Source: Holacanthus passer (lineage: Eukaryota > Chordata > Actinopteri > Pomacanthidae). Taken from it: DNA of 64,000 nt. Below the pieces are notes generated by a model. That model ran no database searches. It was not told the origin of the DNA and saw only the letters and a program-made list of their open reading frames with translations. The stretch is taken from positions 806,001 through 870,000 of the forward strand of contig JAFREQ010000095.1 of the NCBI GenBank assembly GCA_025331565.1, read 5' to 3'. Numbering within the stretch: position 1 is the stretch's first letter; each line of letters begins with the position of its first letter. Positions 49,651 to 60,289 of this stretch are shown here, piece by piece. The position numbers were made by a program, and so were the translations under genes.

Positions 49651-51533
49651 CGCGTGCTCTCGCCGGCGTGTCAGTGTCTGAGAGAAAACAACCACGCTGC
49701 CGCAGAGGATTATGGGTAAGGATCTAGCTCTGCCATGTTTAGAGGTTCTACTGTCAGGATTACAGTGATGTGTTTGATATATTGACTGAAGTTTTGAGAA
49801 TGAAAACAGTGGCACAGAAGTTTGAGTCAATGCATGAGTGATAATTTATGTTGAATAATCTAAACAGCCTATTACTCAAAGTTAATATGTCGGGATGCAT
49901 CGATACTGATAATGGCATTGATACTGTGCTCATGTGCTCTTCATTCATCACATTACTCCAATACAACCAACGCCGACACGACAGTAACATGACATTAACC
50001 TCTTGTCTCACAGGAGCAATGTCAAAAGAAGAGCAGATTACAAACTATTCTGTGTTAAACTGTGAAGAGGACGACTGACATGTAACTGCTTTGACACAAG
50101 TTATTTGATATGACATCTAAAGGACCGACATGACGCAGAGTTCAAGGAGTTGCCCAACATTTCCAGTCAGACCATTCCTGCAGCTTCAGGCCTCATCGCC
50201 AACAGTTTGAGCTGCAAACGCCGGAGAAGAGAGAGAAAATATCTGCAATATACGAGACAAGCTTTAAAAATAACAGGAGCTCTTACCAAGAACATTGCTC
50301 TTGATGACCAGCTGTTGTCAGTTGGAGATAATACAGGATTTCGTCGTCTTCTCAGCGCAGAGTCGAGGCATGAGATTCCACACAGAAGCTGTATCACCAG
50401 ATCCGTGCGACACTGTGAAAAAGCACATCAGCAGTCTGTTGCAGGACATTTCGGCTTTTAGTGTCAGCGTCTGTCATCAGTTTAACATGTTTTCACCGTC
50501 GAACAATGAGCCTTGGTGGATTAGTCCACTGCATTTTACTGAAAAATACTAAAGTTCTTTAAACAACTCCAGTCAGTTTCAACTGATTTTCATACTGATT
50601 TTGTTCCCAGTGTCTCCAAAAGTTGTTGGGATTCCCAATACGAGACAATACTGATCACCACAATAAAGAACACTGAACGCTCAGGCCTCCAGGAAAACCT
50701 GCAAAAAGCATTACTTAATTTGGTTTTCAGTTTTGTTAATAACCAAAAGAAGCTACTGACTTTAAAATGAAAACCAAAATCATGAACCCTGGATGCACAG
50801 CCAGAACAAACAAGAAGGAAAATGAACAGCTGTGAATCTTATAATCGATCACATCATCATCAGACTGTTTCTGTTTCTCATTCTTCTGTTACTTTGGCTT
50901 CTTGGACAGTTTATGCTCTTCATCGAACTTTGGGATTAATTTTGGGACCTGGTATTTTCAGATTTTACACTGAGTTCTTCTGGGCGTCAGCTCATGATTA
51001 TATCAAGTCTATTTTATTAGTGAGTCAACTTAGTACATGTTCCTCATGAGTCTATGAAATTCTCAGCATTTTTTTTGAACTAATTGTCGAACGTTGTGTA
51101 TTAGGCTGATAACGCTGGCTTAAGTATCACATGTGACGGATTATATAACAGAAAACTGTGAGGGATGGAGCCAAGTCGTGAGCCGCTCGTCTCCTAGCGA
51201 GACACTTGACAGTCTGGCAGAGCTGCGAGTTTCCGTCCACCTTCTCCAGAGTTGTTAAGTGATGAACAAAACAAGCTGGAGAAAAAAAAAACAACTAAAT
51301 ATGATGCTCACTTGAAAACCTGCATTCATAAAACCCAGGCTCCCGTTCCTCCGCTGTTCCTTCAAGTTGTCTTGAAATGTTAATGTGCACCGTTGATTGA
51401 CGTCCTCGTGAGTTCTCCGGGGGTTTGTGTTCAGCGGAGCATGTATACGTTCTTTAAATGTGTCCGTCCTGCAGATGTGCACATTATCGGAATAACTCAC
51501 ACCCGTTAGAAGAGATTAAAGTTTGTGTTTCAT
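49651..51533. other. Gene-desert interval, no gene seen
   Basis: No gene or repeat family recognised. Open frames are short and overlapping. Confidence 0.4.
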
Positions 51534-51955
51534 CAGGGATGTTTACAAGTACATTTACTCAAGTACTGAACTTTTGAGGTACTTAAACTTCTTGAGTATT
51601 CCCATTTCATTTTATACTTCTAGTATTGTACTTTTTACTCCACTACATTTAATTGACAGTGTTACATTACAGATCAAGATTTATGAACAAAACTTATGTT
51701 GAGTTTATAAAATAGATTTTAAACTTTTAAAATGAGACACAGCATTAAAATGCTTCTTACACATGCACCTAATGCAATAATAGAATATGTAACAGTGTAA
51801 CACAATGTTTTCTGCATTATGAGTAGTTTTATTTTTAATGCCTTAAGTCCATTTTCTAATAATATGTATGTGCTTTAACATTAGTTTATGGAAGAATTTA
51901 CTTTACTAATGAAATATGTTCATGTTGCTGAATAAAGCTGCACCAGATTTTTTTT
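51534..51955. mobile_element. MITE-like repeat, family A, copy 3
   Basis: Contains TACATTTACTCAAGTACTG, TTTTGAGGTACTTAAAC, TACTTTTTACTCCACTAC and CAGATCAAGATTTATG, matching the order seen at 23051-23509. The right end is eroded (TTACTTTACTAATG), with no clear terminal inverted repeat. Noncoding. Confidence 0.7.
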
Positions 51956-53261
51956 TTCTTTCAAAATTTCCACCCGTTATTTGGCTTCTGAATCGTAATG
52001 ACCTAAATTATTATTTCACTCTATTAATAATGGATTGAATCACATTACATTTATATGAAATGCATGTCCTCGGACTGTTTCTGCTTCGCTGGGTTCCTCC
52101 TCTGACAGCTAAATATGATCAAAAATACGTATCTGTGAATCTTTAAAACGAAGCTTTATTTGGCCGTTTGACCTCGGCGGCTCCACCCAACCCTCAGAAA
52201 GCTATATGTGTCGACTGGAAGCTTGATGTGGAAACTTCATTTGCTGTGATATTTCCACAAATATCACAAGACGATACTGTATCTGCTGGGCCTTTTTTTC
52301 CCCAAAGTGTCGAACCACAGCGTGACGTGGCCTCGTCTGTGAGAGCTCTCGTCTCGTGTAGCCTGCTAATTTTTAAAATAAGCAGCGGCACGAGAAGGCC
52401 GGGGAAACAGAGTCAGCGATTCATCAGTCGCCATTCTTGTCGTAATTACGATTTCTATTTTGACATCTGGGGAAAGTCTTTGAAGTGTGTTTCATGCCGC
52501 AGAGAGCCGGCGAACAGCCCTAATGGAGACGGAGTTTAGAAACTCTTCTGCGCTTCCCAGCCTTCTCTGAGCAATCACCCATGATACCCACCCGTGGCGA
52601 AACTCCAGCACTGAGCACAGAACTGGAGCTTTCTGGTTAGACAGCAGTCGCGATTGCTCTCGGCTCAAAATCCACTGAAACGAAGCCACGTCTGCTGAAC
52701 ACTCTCCTGCAGCTGTGGACACTGGCGTTTCTGTCCTCCCTGACCTCTGCTTGTGACATTTTACTTAATTAATTAACTAATTCACTTTTCAAAAATTCCC
52801 TTCCCCCCCCCAACAAAAAGCGTTCCACAAATATTCTCGTGACCACCTCCAAGATCGACAACCACTGTTATAGAAAAGTATTAGCCATCTGTGTGGAAAA
52901 ACCTTTTCTAAGGCGGAGGCAAACATGGCTGATCCTTGAGAAAACAGTGATAATGAGGAGGAGTATTAGCTGGAGTTCCTGTTGTTTGTTGGTGCCTTCA
53001 CCTCTGTTTGTCAGTGAGTAAGTCACTTGTAATGTCAAAATCAGGAAATAATGAAGCTTAATGGTCATGTGTGTTTTTTTTTTTTACCTGATCAAGCAAA
53101 AGACGAAACCACCCCGGAGAACGTCTGACACTTCTGCACGAGTTTCCTCTGAACACACACAAATGTTACACTCTGGGTTTTTTTTTTATTAATGAAAAAA
53201 AAGAGCAGAACATCAAGGGAACGCCGACCAAGACTGGCTGGCACATATCGCAGGGTGTCAA
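51956..53261. other. Desert interval downstream of satb1
   Basis: No gene recognised. Open frames at 52168-52722 overlap on opposite strands. T-runs lie at 53073-53086 and 53179-53188. Confidence 0.4.
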
Positions 53262-53417
53262 CAGGTGAGGGTAATTTCCTAAAGGTGCAGACACCTGGCC
53301 TCACCTGGGGTTCACAGCGAGGTCAGGACACCTGTGCTGTTTTCTGTCTCCCTGCAGAGGGCTCTGCTATTACATGTGTTCACACCTAACATTTATTTAT
53401 TTCAGATTTCACAGGTG
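53262..53417. promoter_or_regulatory. Cluster of CACCTG E-boxes
   Basis: Five CAGGTG/CACCTG hexamers lie within 156 bp, at 53262-53267, 53292-53297, 53302-53307, 53329-53334 and 53412-53417. This is a ZEB/SNAIL-type or bHLH E-box core. The cluster sits at the predicted 3' end of satb1 transcription. Regulatory function is inferred. Confidence 0.4.
53392..53401 (-). promoter_or_regulatory. Candidate distal poly(A) signal of satb1
   Basis: TTTATTTATT on the plus strand gives two overlapping AATAAA hexamers on the minus strand. It is the first such pair downstream of an AT-rich UTR-like stretch and sits about 1.9 kb after the stop codon. The choice over the proximal signal is inferred. Confidence 0.4.
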
Positions 53418-54232
53418 CTTCAGATACACTCAGCAGTAGAAGAGCTCAGGTACAGTCGGTCCGAGAGGAAGAGGCACGACAGAACGTTGATTTCAATTTT
53501 TTGTACGGCGAGCTCTTGCACAAACTTCAAATATATTTACAATAATAAACAATCAATGATTCATAAGATGTGATATTTACAGTTATTACAAATAACGTGT
53601 TCAGTGACTGCAGCCGAATGGAGTCGAGATCTCTCAGCAGTAGATTTAAAAACAATTCACATAGTTTCCTCTTTTCGCTCACAGAGGAGAAAAATCCCGC
53701 TCTGGTGTCAAAAGAGTCTGGTCAAGTTAATGCCAAGAAATCTGTGGTACAATACAAACAGTTTAATCGTGTAATTAACAATCAATAACCACTTCTAGTT
53801 AGAACATTTCTGCAGAAAGGAACCGAGAAACACTTATAAAACAGTCAGTCGTAACAAAATAACTGGTGTTCTCATTGAAATAAACTCATAAAAAAGAAAC
53901 ACTTTTATACAGAATATTTATACAGGAATAGCTTTTTGAATTGGATTGTTAACCAAAGGAAGACACATCGCAGACATCGATTTTCACACAGATTGCATAT
54001 GTTTTTCTTTCTAAGGTGTTCTATAGGTTAGTCATTTTACCTAAGCTTATTTGCATGATAGTAAAAATTGCATACAACATTAATTGTGAAGCTTGTAGCA
54101 TGAGTTGGTTGACGTACAGCACTTTTTATAGGCAACCTTTAAAGCACATTTCTCCATTTAAAACGTTTAAGACACTTTTTGTTTTTACTGCCCATCGAAA
54201 TTACATTTATAAATAGAAAAAAGATCGGTGGA

Positions 54233-54237
<5 letters not shown>

Positions 54238-54267
<30 letters not shown>

Positions 54268-54275
54268 AAAAAAAA
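54238..54275. repeat. Interrupted A-run inside the 3' UTR
   Basis: A run of 27 A (54238-54264), one G, then about ten more A. It would be a U-rich tract in satb1 mRNA. Confidence 0.9.
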
Positions 54276-55144
54276 GCTCTACGCAACATAAACTTTTAAA
54301 AAAAGTAATTACATCAGAAACACTGCATGAACTGCAAATAAATAATGTCGGACAACATAAACATGGTGTAATTCACATTTCTAACTGTGTGGCAATTCAG
54401 AAAGTTACAGTGACAGAGGTTTTGCAAAATAATCTAACGTCGGCAGTGCCGTATAGTACAAGGCATTTGTTGGCATAGTTTCTTTAAGACTGTATTTTTT
54501 TTTTTTTACAGTTACAATATAATGTCTATATATATATATTTATATTTCCTCCCTAACAAATAATATGTAAAGACTGAGCTATTCTTGGAGATTCACCTGG
54601 GCTGGGTGATCGCGTTCCAGAGATTGGAGTGATCCATAATCACATTATGCGCTTTTTAAAAGAATAACTAATCTGCCAGCAGGCTCCAGACTCGATACCT
54701 CATAATTAAGGCCTTGTCAACCACTTGGTCCTTGATTTCATTTGCTATTTTGTTTTTTTAAAAAATCCAGTTAAACATCACATACGTAAACACCTATCAA
54801 AGTCCTAGCAAACTCCAGGGGGACTTTTTTTTCTTTTTAAATATAATCAGTAGCTCAAAAAAGATAAAGTAAGTCAGTGTAAAACAACGGACATAGAGTG
54901 CAGTCAGCAAATATCCACGGCAACATACTTAGAATATTTTTTTTGTGCAGATTATTTAAATGATGCATCAGTCTTTACAGTGAATAATACAAGTTTTACA
55001 AAATCCAAAAAGTAGTACTTGAGTCTGAAATGGGCTCTCCAGTGTGTGAACACTCACTTCACATAGCCTGTCAGTCTGCAACTCATACATAGAAACACTC
55101 CTCATATAGTCCAGACGCAGTACTGATTAAAAACACTACTTTTC

Positions 55145-55150
55145 TTTATT
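55145..55150 (-). promoter_or_regulatory. Candidate proximal poly(A) signal of satb1
   Basis: TTTATT on the plus strand equals AATAAA on the minus strand, about 125 nt downstream of the stop codon. Possible early polyadenylation site. Confidence 0.35.
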
Positions 55151-55272
55151 TGCGGTGTGGTGGTTCTGTGTCGGCCGGAGTGTTACATTTAGCACAGTCA
55201 TCAGTCTGTGTGTGTGCACAAGAAAACTCTCAGTACATGTTCAGACGGGAGGTGGTGGAGGGGGGGGGGGTC

Positions 55273-55890
55273 CTACTCCTTGGCCTCGTGTTCTAGCTCT
55301 GACTGGGCTTCGGCGCCTCGAGCCAGGTGCTCTTCGATCTTGATGGAGAAGATGGTGCTGTTGGTCTGCGTGTTCTCGTCCACCTCCTTCAGCAGCTCTC
55401 CGCTCTCCCTGAAGTCCGTCAGCTCCTCCTCGAAGGCCGAGCTGCTGCTGCTGCTGGTGTTGGTGTTGGCGGTGGCTGCGGTGCCGTTGTTGTTGTTGTT
55501 GTTGTTGGGCTCTTTGAGCGGCTTGGCTGGGTGATTGACGTAGAAGCGCTGGTTCTGGAAGAACTTGATGATGGTGAGCTTGGGCAGGTCCAGCTGGGCC
55601 GACAGGGTGTGGATGGCCTCCTCGTCGGGGTACAGGCCGACGTCCTGGATGAAGCTCTGCAGGATGCCCAGAGCCTCCAGGGAGATCTTCCCTCCGCAGG
55701 TGCGGGACTTGATGCGGCTGCCCTCGTCCTCCATCTCGGCCGGAGAGGCGGTGGAGGGCTGGCGAGGCGGCAACCGGGGGCCGGTGGTGGGCTGCTGTTG
55801 TTGCAAGGGCTGCTGGGACAAAAGGGGTTGGGAGGGCTGCTGGAGGGACAGGGAGGGCTGGTGCTGCTGCTGTGACTGGGGCGGCTGAGC
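55273..55890 (-). CDS. satb1: SATB1, last coding exon (homeodomain and C-terminus)
   Basis: SATB1 is a nuclear chromatin organiser that binds AT-rich base-unpairing DNA. This exon encodes the final 205 residues. It begins after a good acceptor (pyrimidine tract then CCCACTGCAG, AG at 55891-55892), in phase 0, and ends at TAG (55273-55275). In order: Q/P-rich linker (residues 1-50), the SATB1-like phrase TGPRLPPRQP (36-45), acidic spacer, then the atypical homeodomain (about 62-123) with ISLEALGILQSFIQDVGLYP and TIIKFFQNQR. Poly-N (129-135) and poly-S (146-151) runs follow, then an acidic tail with FSIKIEE. That tail matches SATB1 (FSVKLEE in mammals) rather than SATB2. Oddities are KSRTCGGKIS in the N-terminal arm and FYVNHPAK after the recognition helix, where mammals have a KHHGK-type ending. 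It is much more GC-rich than its flanks. The teleost ohnolog (a or b) is not resolved. Confidence 0.93.
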   Translation of the reverse strand, partial: AQPPQSQQQHQPSLSLQQPSQPLLSQQPLQQQQPTTGPRLPPRQPSTASPAEMEDEGSRIKSRTCGGKISLEALGILQSFIQDVGLYPDEEAIHTLSAQLDLPKLTIIKFFQNQRFYVNHPAKPLKEPNNNNNNNGTAATANTNTSSSSSSAFEEELTDFRESGELLKEVDENTQTNSTIFSIKIEEHLARGAEAQSELEHEAKE

Positions 55891-55929
55891 CTGCAGTGGG
55901 AAAAAAAGGGGGAAGAGAAAGGAGACGGG

Positions 55930-57130
55930 GATGTTATCAGTGAACACTTATCGGCGCCTTAATAAGGCCTTTCATTAAAATCAATTGAGTTGTGAGGAAA
56001 AATGGGCCCGCTGTGTATAGAACAGGCACTTGGTTGAAGGAATTTTCCATGTAATATCTCATTGAATGTAATCAGTTCTGCAGATATGATTTTTTTTCCT
56101 TTTTTGGTAGTGGGAGATTGTGTCTGTCATTGTGGGGGTAGAGGCAACAGCAACACACCCGTGGAGACACACACACACACACAAACGAAGTCAAAAGACA
56201 CAATCAGCCCTGCACACAGTGGGAAACTGGCCTCTCTATTATAGCCTCTGCTGCTTATCAGGCTCTATTGCCAGGCAGTGATAAACAAGCTCCCTGTGCA
56301 CAATTCACGTAGCGATGGTCTGGCTGATTTGCTGCAGTGTGAGTACGCTATCGATGGCTTTCACTCTGCCGTCAGAATCCCGTTAGTGTAAACACATGAC
56401 ACATTACTTGTAAAATGTCTCATTGTGTGGTTGGAGAGGGAGTGAGTGGGCAACTCGTGGTCCCTATTGACCCCGCAAAATGGGTGCTCTTTTATTTTCA
56501 TTTCTGAGTCAGACACTGTAGAATAGGTGTTTCATAATGAAGTTTGCAAAACAGCACTTTGCAGGGACTCTGTTTGCCAGCTGCATAAATGCACCCAAAG
56601 ATGTGATTTTACTGTACCAATATACTGAGCCATGATAGTTCTTGTTGAGCAAATGTGAGCTAATTTGGCTAATGTATCGTGTTAGTGAAGGGGACCGGCA
56701 CGAAATATTTAAACACTAGTCTCTTATGGACAGTGTAAAAGTGCACCATTAAATCAGAAATAATCCTATTTTATCAATCTACAACCAGTTCTGTTTGCAT
56801 GCAAACTATGCACAAATTTCCCCCTTCCATATCTGCTGCTGGATTTGATTTGTAAAAGAAATCCTATTACCTTATTTATATCCAGTAAATGGCAGCCTTT
56901 GTGAAACACTGGCCACGTCTCCAAGTAACCAAATAAGTAATCAGCCACTCAGCTGTGGCTCAGACTTTTAATAGAAGTATTATTGTGCTTTATTAAGATA
57001 TTTCGACCGTTAACCGAGCCTGTGTGTTATTTTCTATTCATCTGCCAGATGTCTTTTATAAAGAAGTTCTTTTAAGTAAGTTCAGGCTAATGACATCTTT
57101 GAAACGGCTTTTCTTTGGAAAGTAGGAACT
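55930..57130. promoter_or_regulatory. Candidate intronic conserved noncoding elements
   Basis: Most of the 5'-to-middle intron on the plus-strand scale lacks simple repeats. Notable words are the palindromes GCCTTAATAAGGC (about 55956-55969) and GTTTGCATGCAAAC (about 56792-56805), plus GGCTAATTT-type words, CCATTAAATCAG and CAAGCTCCC. Inferred enhancer cluster inside satb1. Confidence 0.4.
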
Positions 57131-57424
57131 TTTAAGTGTTGCTGTGTTTCTAATTACCAAGAGTTCATAAAAAAACTCCAAAGTGTTGTTTATTATGAAT
57201 TCCTGAGAAATTAGTTAAGATCAAATAAACAGGGAGAAAATTATGTTTTTTTTAACTTATTTGTTTTTGATATGAAACTTGAGAAAAAGGAGGAAAATAT
57301 GCACGAGTACAATGAGCAGATTTTCGTCAGCAGAGTGTTTGTTGCTGCGTCTCACATGCAGCCTGTCGACACGAATTCAGGCTGTAACTTACAATCACTA
57401 GCCTTTTTCACAATTTATCTCAGC

Positions 57425-57695
57425 TGATCGATTAGTCATTCATAACATGTCAGAAAATAGTGAAAAATGCTGATCACAATATCCTAAAGTCGACCAAGTT
57501 GACATCTTCAAATTGCTTGTTTTGTCCGAAAAACACAAATATATTCAGTTTACTGTCACATAAGACAAAGATAGCAGCAAATCTTCACATTTGAGAAGCT
57601 GAAGGATGCGAATGTTTGGTATTTTGTCAAAATAGTTTCTGATTTACTTTCAATTGATCAACTAATCAGTTAATCAGCAAATTATTTGAGCTCTA
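57425..57695 (-). repeat. Interspersed repeat family B, copy 2
   Basis: Contains GTTGACATCTTCAAATTGC, TTGTTTTGTCCGAAAAACAC, ATTCAGTTTACTGTC, GCAGCAAATCTTCACATTTG and GATCAACTAATCAGTTAATC. Matches the 25330-25605 copy in the same orientation and is the reverse complement of 59333-59535. It lies in the last intron of satb1, about 270 bp from the exon. Confidence 0.75.
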
Positions 57696-57965
57696 ACTTG
57701 TATAACAGAGTTTGGGTCTGTAGTTACAGAACATAATCACAAATGAAACCTGAATGTGTTGGTGTGTATTCATGCATCTACATTAAAAAAAAAATCAATT
57801 TAACAAACTCAGATTTTTTTCATATTTTGCTTGTTTTTGTGTTTGCATTTGCATTTTTACATGTGCTGTTTAAACGGATGCACCAGAGAAGCGTGATGCC
57901 TGAGCCAGTTGCAGCTCAGTGCCTTTGCCAAAAGGCTCCGTCAGGACACCTGCCGCCGTCCTCAC

Positions 57966-58172
57966 CTGTAGCTGCTCGGTGGAGATGTGCATCAGGTGCG
58001 ACGGCCGCTCGTTGTGGTGCTGCTGCCCGGCGCTGCTCTCCTGCTCGTAGATGGCGTCGCGCTCGGCCTGGGAGAGGCTCAGGAAGCGGCGGATCATGGA
58101 GAGATTCTCCCAGAGTGTCCGGTTCTCCGGAGAGGGATCCTCCTTCCAACGCAGCAGCTCACAGAGCCAGCC
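57966..58172 (-). CDS. satb1: SATB1, penultimate coding exon (CUT2 C-terminal half)
   Basis: 69 codons in phase 0, from an acceptor CCTTCAG (AG at 58174-58173) to a donor CAG/GTGAG (57966/57965). The exon starts GWLCELLRWKEDPSPENRTL, the well-conserved second half of the second CUT repeat in SATB proteins. The same exon start is known in mammals. It continues through IRRFLSL, then AERDAIYEQES, and a linker ending STEQLQ. CUT repeats bind DNA with the homeodomain. The MIRRFLSL and AIYEQES spellings fit SATB1 more than SATB2. It splices in frame to 55890. Earlier exons (ULD, CUTL, CUT1, first half of CUT2) are not in the window. Confidence 0.95.
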
Positions 58173-58577
58173 CTGAAGGAAGGATTAGAGAGGGAGAGAC
58201 ACAGAAACACAGAGAGAGAGAGAGTGGGTCAGTAAACCTTCGTCTGTAGACTCAGGTCAGAAAAGAACTGATGAGAGGTTTCAAGAGTATTTATACACAT
58301 TTTAGACCTGAGAGTATTGAGACCGGTTCACACAGTCAACCAGTATTTTAGCGCTTTACCTAAGAGAGGATTATTAAATGAGCTTCTTTTGGTGCTAAAA
58401 TATATTTGAGTAACAGAAAGACTTGCTCAACACTCAAATGTTCTTAGGAAGCATCACAGCAGTGAGATGGAAAAAGATCCAGTGTAACCATTTCAAATGA
58501 CTTAAGTAATTAGAAGGAATGATAAAACTGTTTTGCAAAAACACTTTCCAGCACTAAAATAAATCAAAATGCAAGTA

Positions 58578-58579
<2 letters not shown>

Positions 58580-58635
<56 letters not shown>
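58580..58635. repeat. (AC)28 microsatellite
   Basis: Uninterrupted AC dinucleotide run of 56 bases in the satb1 intron. Confidence 0.95.
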
Positions 58636-58636
<1 letters not shown>

Positions 58637-59332
58637 CTCACTGTTTCACAACAGCTGCATCTGCAGTTACTATGTTTTCCTGCCACAGCTGAAGATGAAG
58701 ATGTGAATTAGCCAAGGTCAAGCAAAACAGCAGGAAGGAGCGATTTAACGTGACGAGAAACACACACTCGCATATTGTGCAGCACCCTCGGGAGGAAGCC
58801 AGTGACTCCCATGTTAGGAACACTCCAGCAGAGGGCCATGGAAGACAGAGCGGAGGAACGGCACAATCAAGAAATGTTTTATTTCATCAGTACAATGGGG
58901 GCACAATGAGTCCGACCTCGATGACTGAAAGATTCAATATGAGACTGACACATTAATGGAAGTGCAGGACAAAAGGGAGCGTGACCTCACTTGTAACTCA
59001 CTCGTAGCTTAAAAACGATTGTGCTGCGAGGAAAAGCTGCAGAACGACACACGTGCAAAAGAGGACGAAGTTAAGATGATGCATCATGATGATATGATCA
59101 CACTGTGCCAACATAATTAAAAACTATCAAAATGACTTTTCTTCTACATGTGTAAAAAGCTGTTTCTGGTGTAAAACACAGTGGAACACAGTTAATTTCA
59201 GTTAATTATTTGAACATCAATTCAACAAAAAATTAAGATGTAATTTTGAATATATTTGTCACACAGTTATTTAACAATAGGAGACAATATTTTCAATAAC
59301 ATCATGTTGATTCCAATGGAGCAGAAAGCATT

Positions 59333-59535
59333 AGTCTATTGATAGATAATTTTGATAATCGATCAATTATTCAAGTCAAATTTTAAGCAAAAATTCCAAA
59401 TGTTTGTCTGGTTCCAGCTGCTCTTATGTGAAGATTTGCTGCTGTTCTTTGTCTGATATGATAGTTAACTACAAGTTTTTAGACAGTTGACTGAAGAGGC
59501 CAACTTAGTCTCTGGGAAATTATAATCCTGACCTC
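59333..59535 (+). repeat. Interspersed repeat family B, copy 3
   Basis: Contains AATCGATCAATTATTCAAG, TGTTTGTCTGGTTCCAGCTG, TATGTGAAGATTTGCTGCTG, TATGATAGTTAACTACAAG and GTCTCTGGGAAATTATAATC. It is the reverse complement in layout of 57425-57695. Confidence 0.75.
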
Positions 59536-59777
59536 TTGTTAACTGAGGTCAGGATCAGGTTAAGATTATTATAGACAAGAGACGAGTGAGATAAATAAAT
59601 ACGACGAGTAGAAACTTCGATGAGTAGAAACTTCTCTCAGCTCCTGTGATTCAAATGTCTGTTTGTGTTTGTTCATCGAGTGACAAACCGAGGATCCACG
59701 ACTGTACAGACAGAAGGGCTCTGCAGGGGTTCAGTGACGTGGTCTCCAGGCTGTGACGACCTAAACCTCAGCAGGCC

Positions 59778-59976
59778 GTGTGTGTGTGTGTGTGTGTGTG
59801 AGTAAGAGCGAAGGGAAATAACACACTGTGGGAGAGCGAAGAGGAGTGAGGGGGGGGGATGAAGCTGTGAATCTACAAGAGAGCTGTAAAGAGACAAGAG
59901 TGGATGAAGAAGGAGGGACGGTCGGGGAGTGAAACCAGCGAGGAGGAAACGTGGCGTCAAAGAGAAGCAGCGAGGT

Positions 59977-60014
<38 letters not shown>
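59778..60014. repeat. (TG)n microsatellites
   Basis: TG runs lie at 59778-59800 and about 59976-60014. A G-run lies at 59850-59858. Overlapping open frames here are repeat artefacts. Confidence 0.9.
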
Positions 60015-60017
<3 letters not shown>

Positions 60018-60289
60018 GGAGGGCTACTCGCTCAGCCGGGTCTGTCCTGGCAGTGTGACAGAGCGGCGCTGTAATCTCCCGGCCAGTGCGCGGCAGCACC
60101 TTTCATTTCCACAGGATTACACCGCGCTGCTGGTCCGCACACAGACACACACACATGCATACACACAGAGGGCAGAGCCACGCCGCCACACTGCATGCAA
60201 GAGATAACTCAGCAGTTTGGTTGTCCCCTGTTCCAACTCCTCCCATAAGCCACATCAAACCCAGGAGGGGTTTTGGAGGAAGCCGAGAG

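Larger units (their letters stand above)
53402..55272 (-). other. Probable satb1 3' UTR
   Basis: This AT-rich region lies directly after the satb1 stop codon on the minus strand. It has no competing gene. Two exact Pumilio-type elements (TGTAAATA on the minus strand) occur at 53574-53581 and 53534-53541, which supports transcribed 3' UTR. A long A-run on the plus strand (54238-54275, read as U-rich in the transcript) interrupts it. A proximal AATAAA (55145-55150) could give a short UTR of about 130-150 nt instead. The true end needs transcript data. Confidence 0.5.
55891..57965 (-). other. Last intron of satb1 with candidate enhancers
   Basis: A GT-AG intron on the minus strand (donor GTGAG at 57965-57961, acceptor AG at 55892-55891), phase 0. 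It holds repeat-free blocks at 55930-56090, 56215-56410 and 56510-57130, a short (CA) run at 56167-56182, and repeat family B at 57425-57695. Open frames inside it are domain-free. The blocks contain GCCTTAATAAGGCC (palindromic), GTTTGCATGCAAAC (palindromic, POU-like) and CTGATTTGCTGCAG. Confidence 0.85.

Noticed and set aside
54238..54275. A-run considered as the poly(A) tail of a retroposed gene on the plus strand
   Set aside because: No coding or retroelement sequence precedes it on the plus strand, and it lies inside the probable satb1 3' UTR. Simple repeat is the simpler reading.
55327..55875. 182-codon plus-strand frame opposite the satb1 last exon
   Set aside because: It is the antisense shadow of a GC-rich, repeat-containing coding exon. 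The minus-strand reading has clear homeodomain residues.
57743..58249. 168-codon plus-strand frame over the CUT2 exon
   Set aside because: Antisense shadow. The minus strand encodes a conserved CUT domain with correct splice borders.
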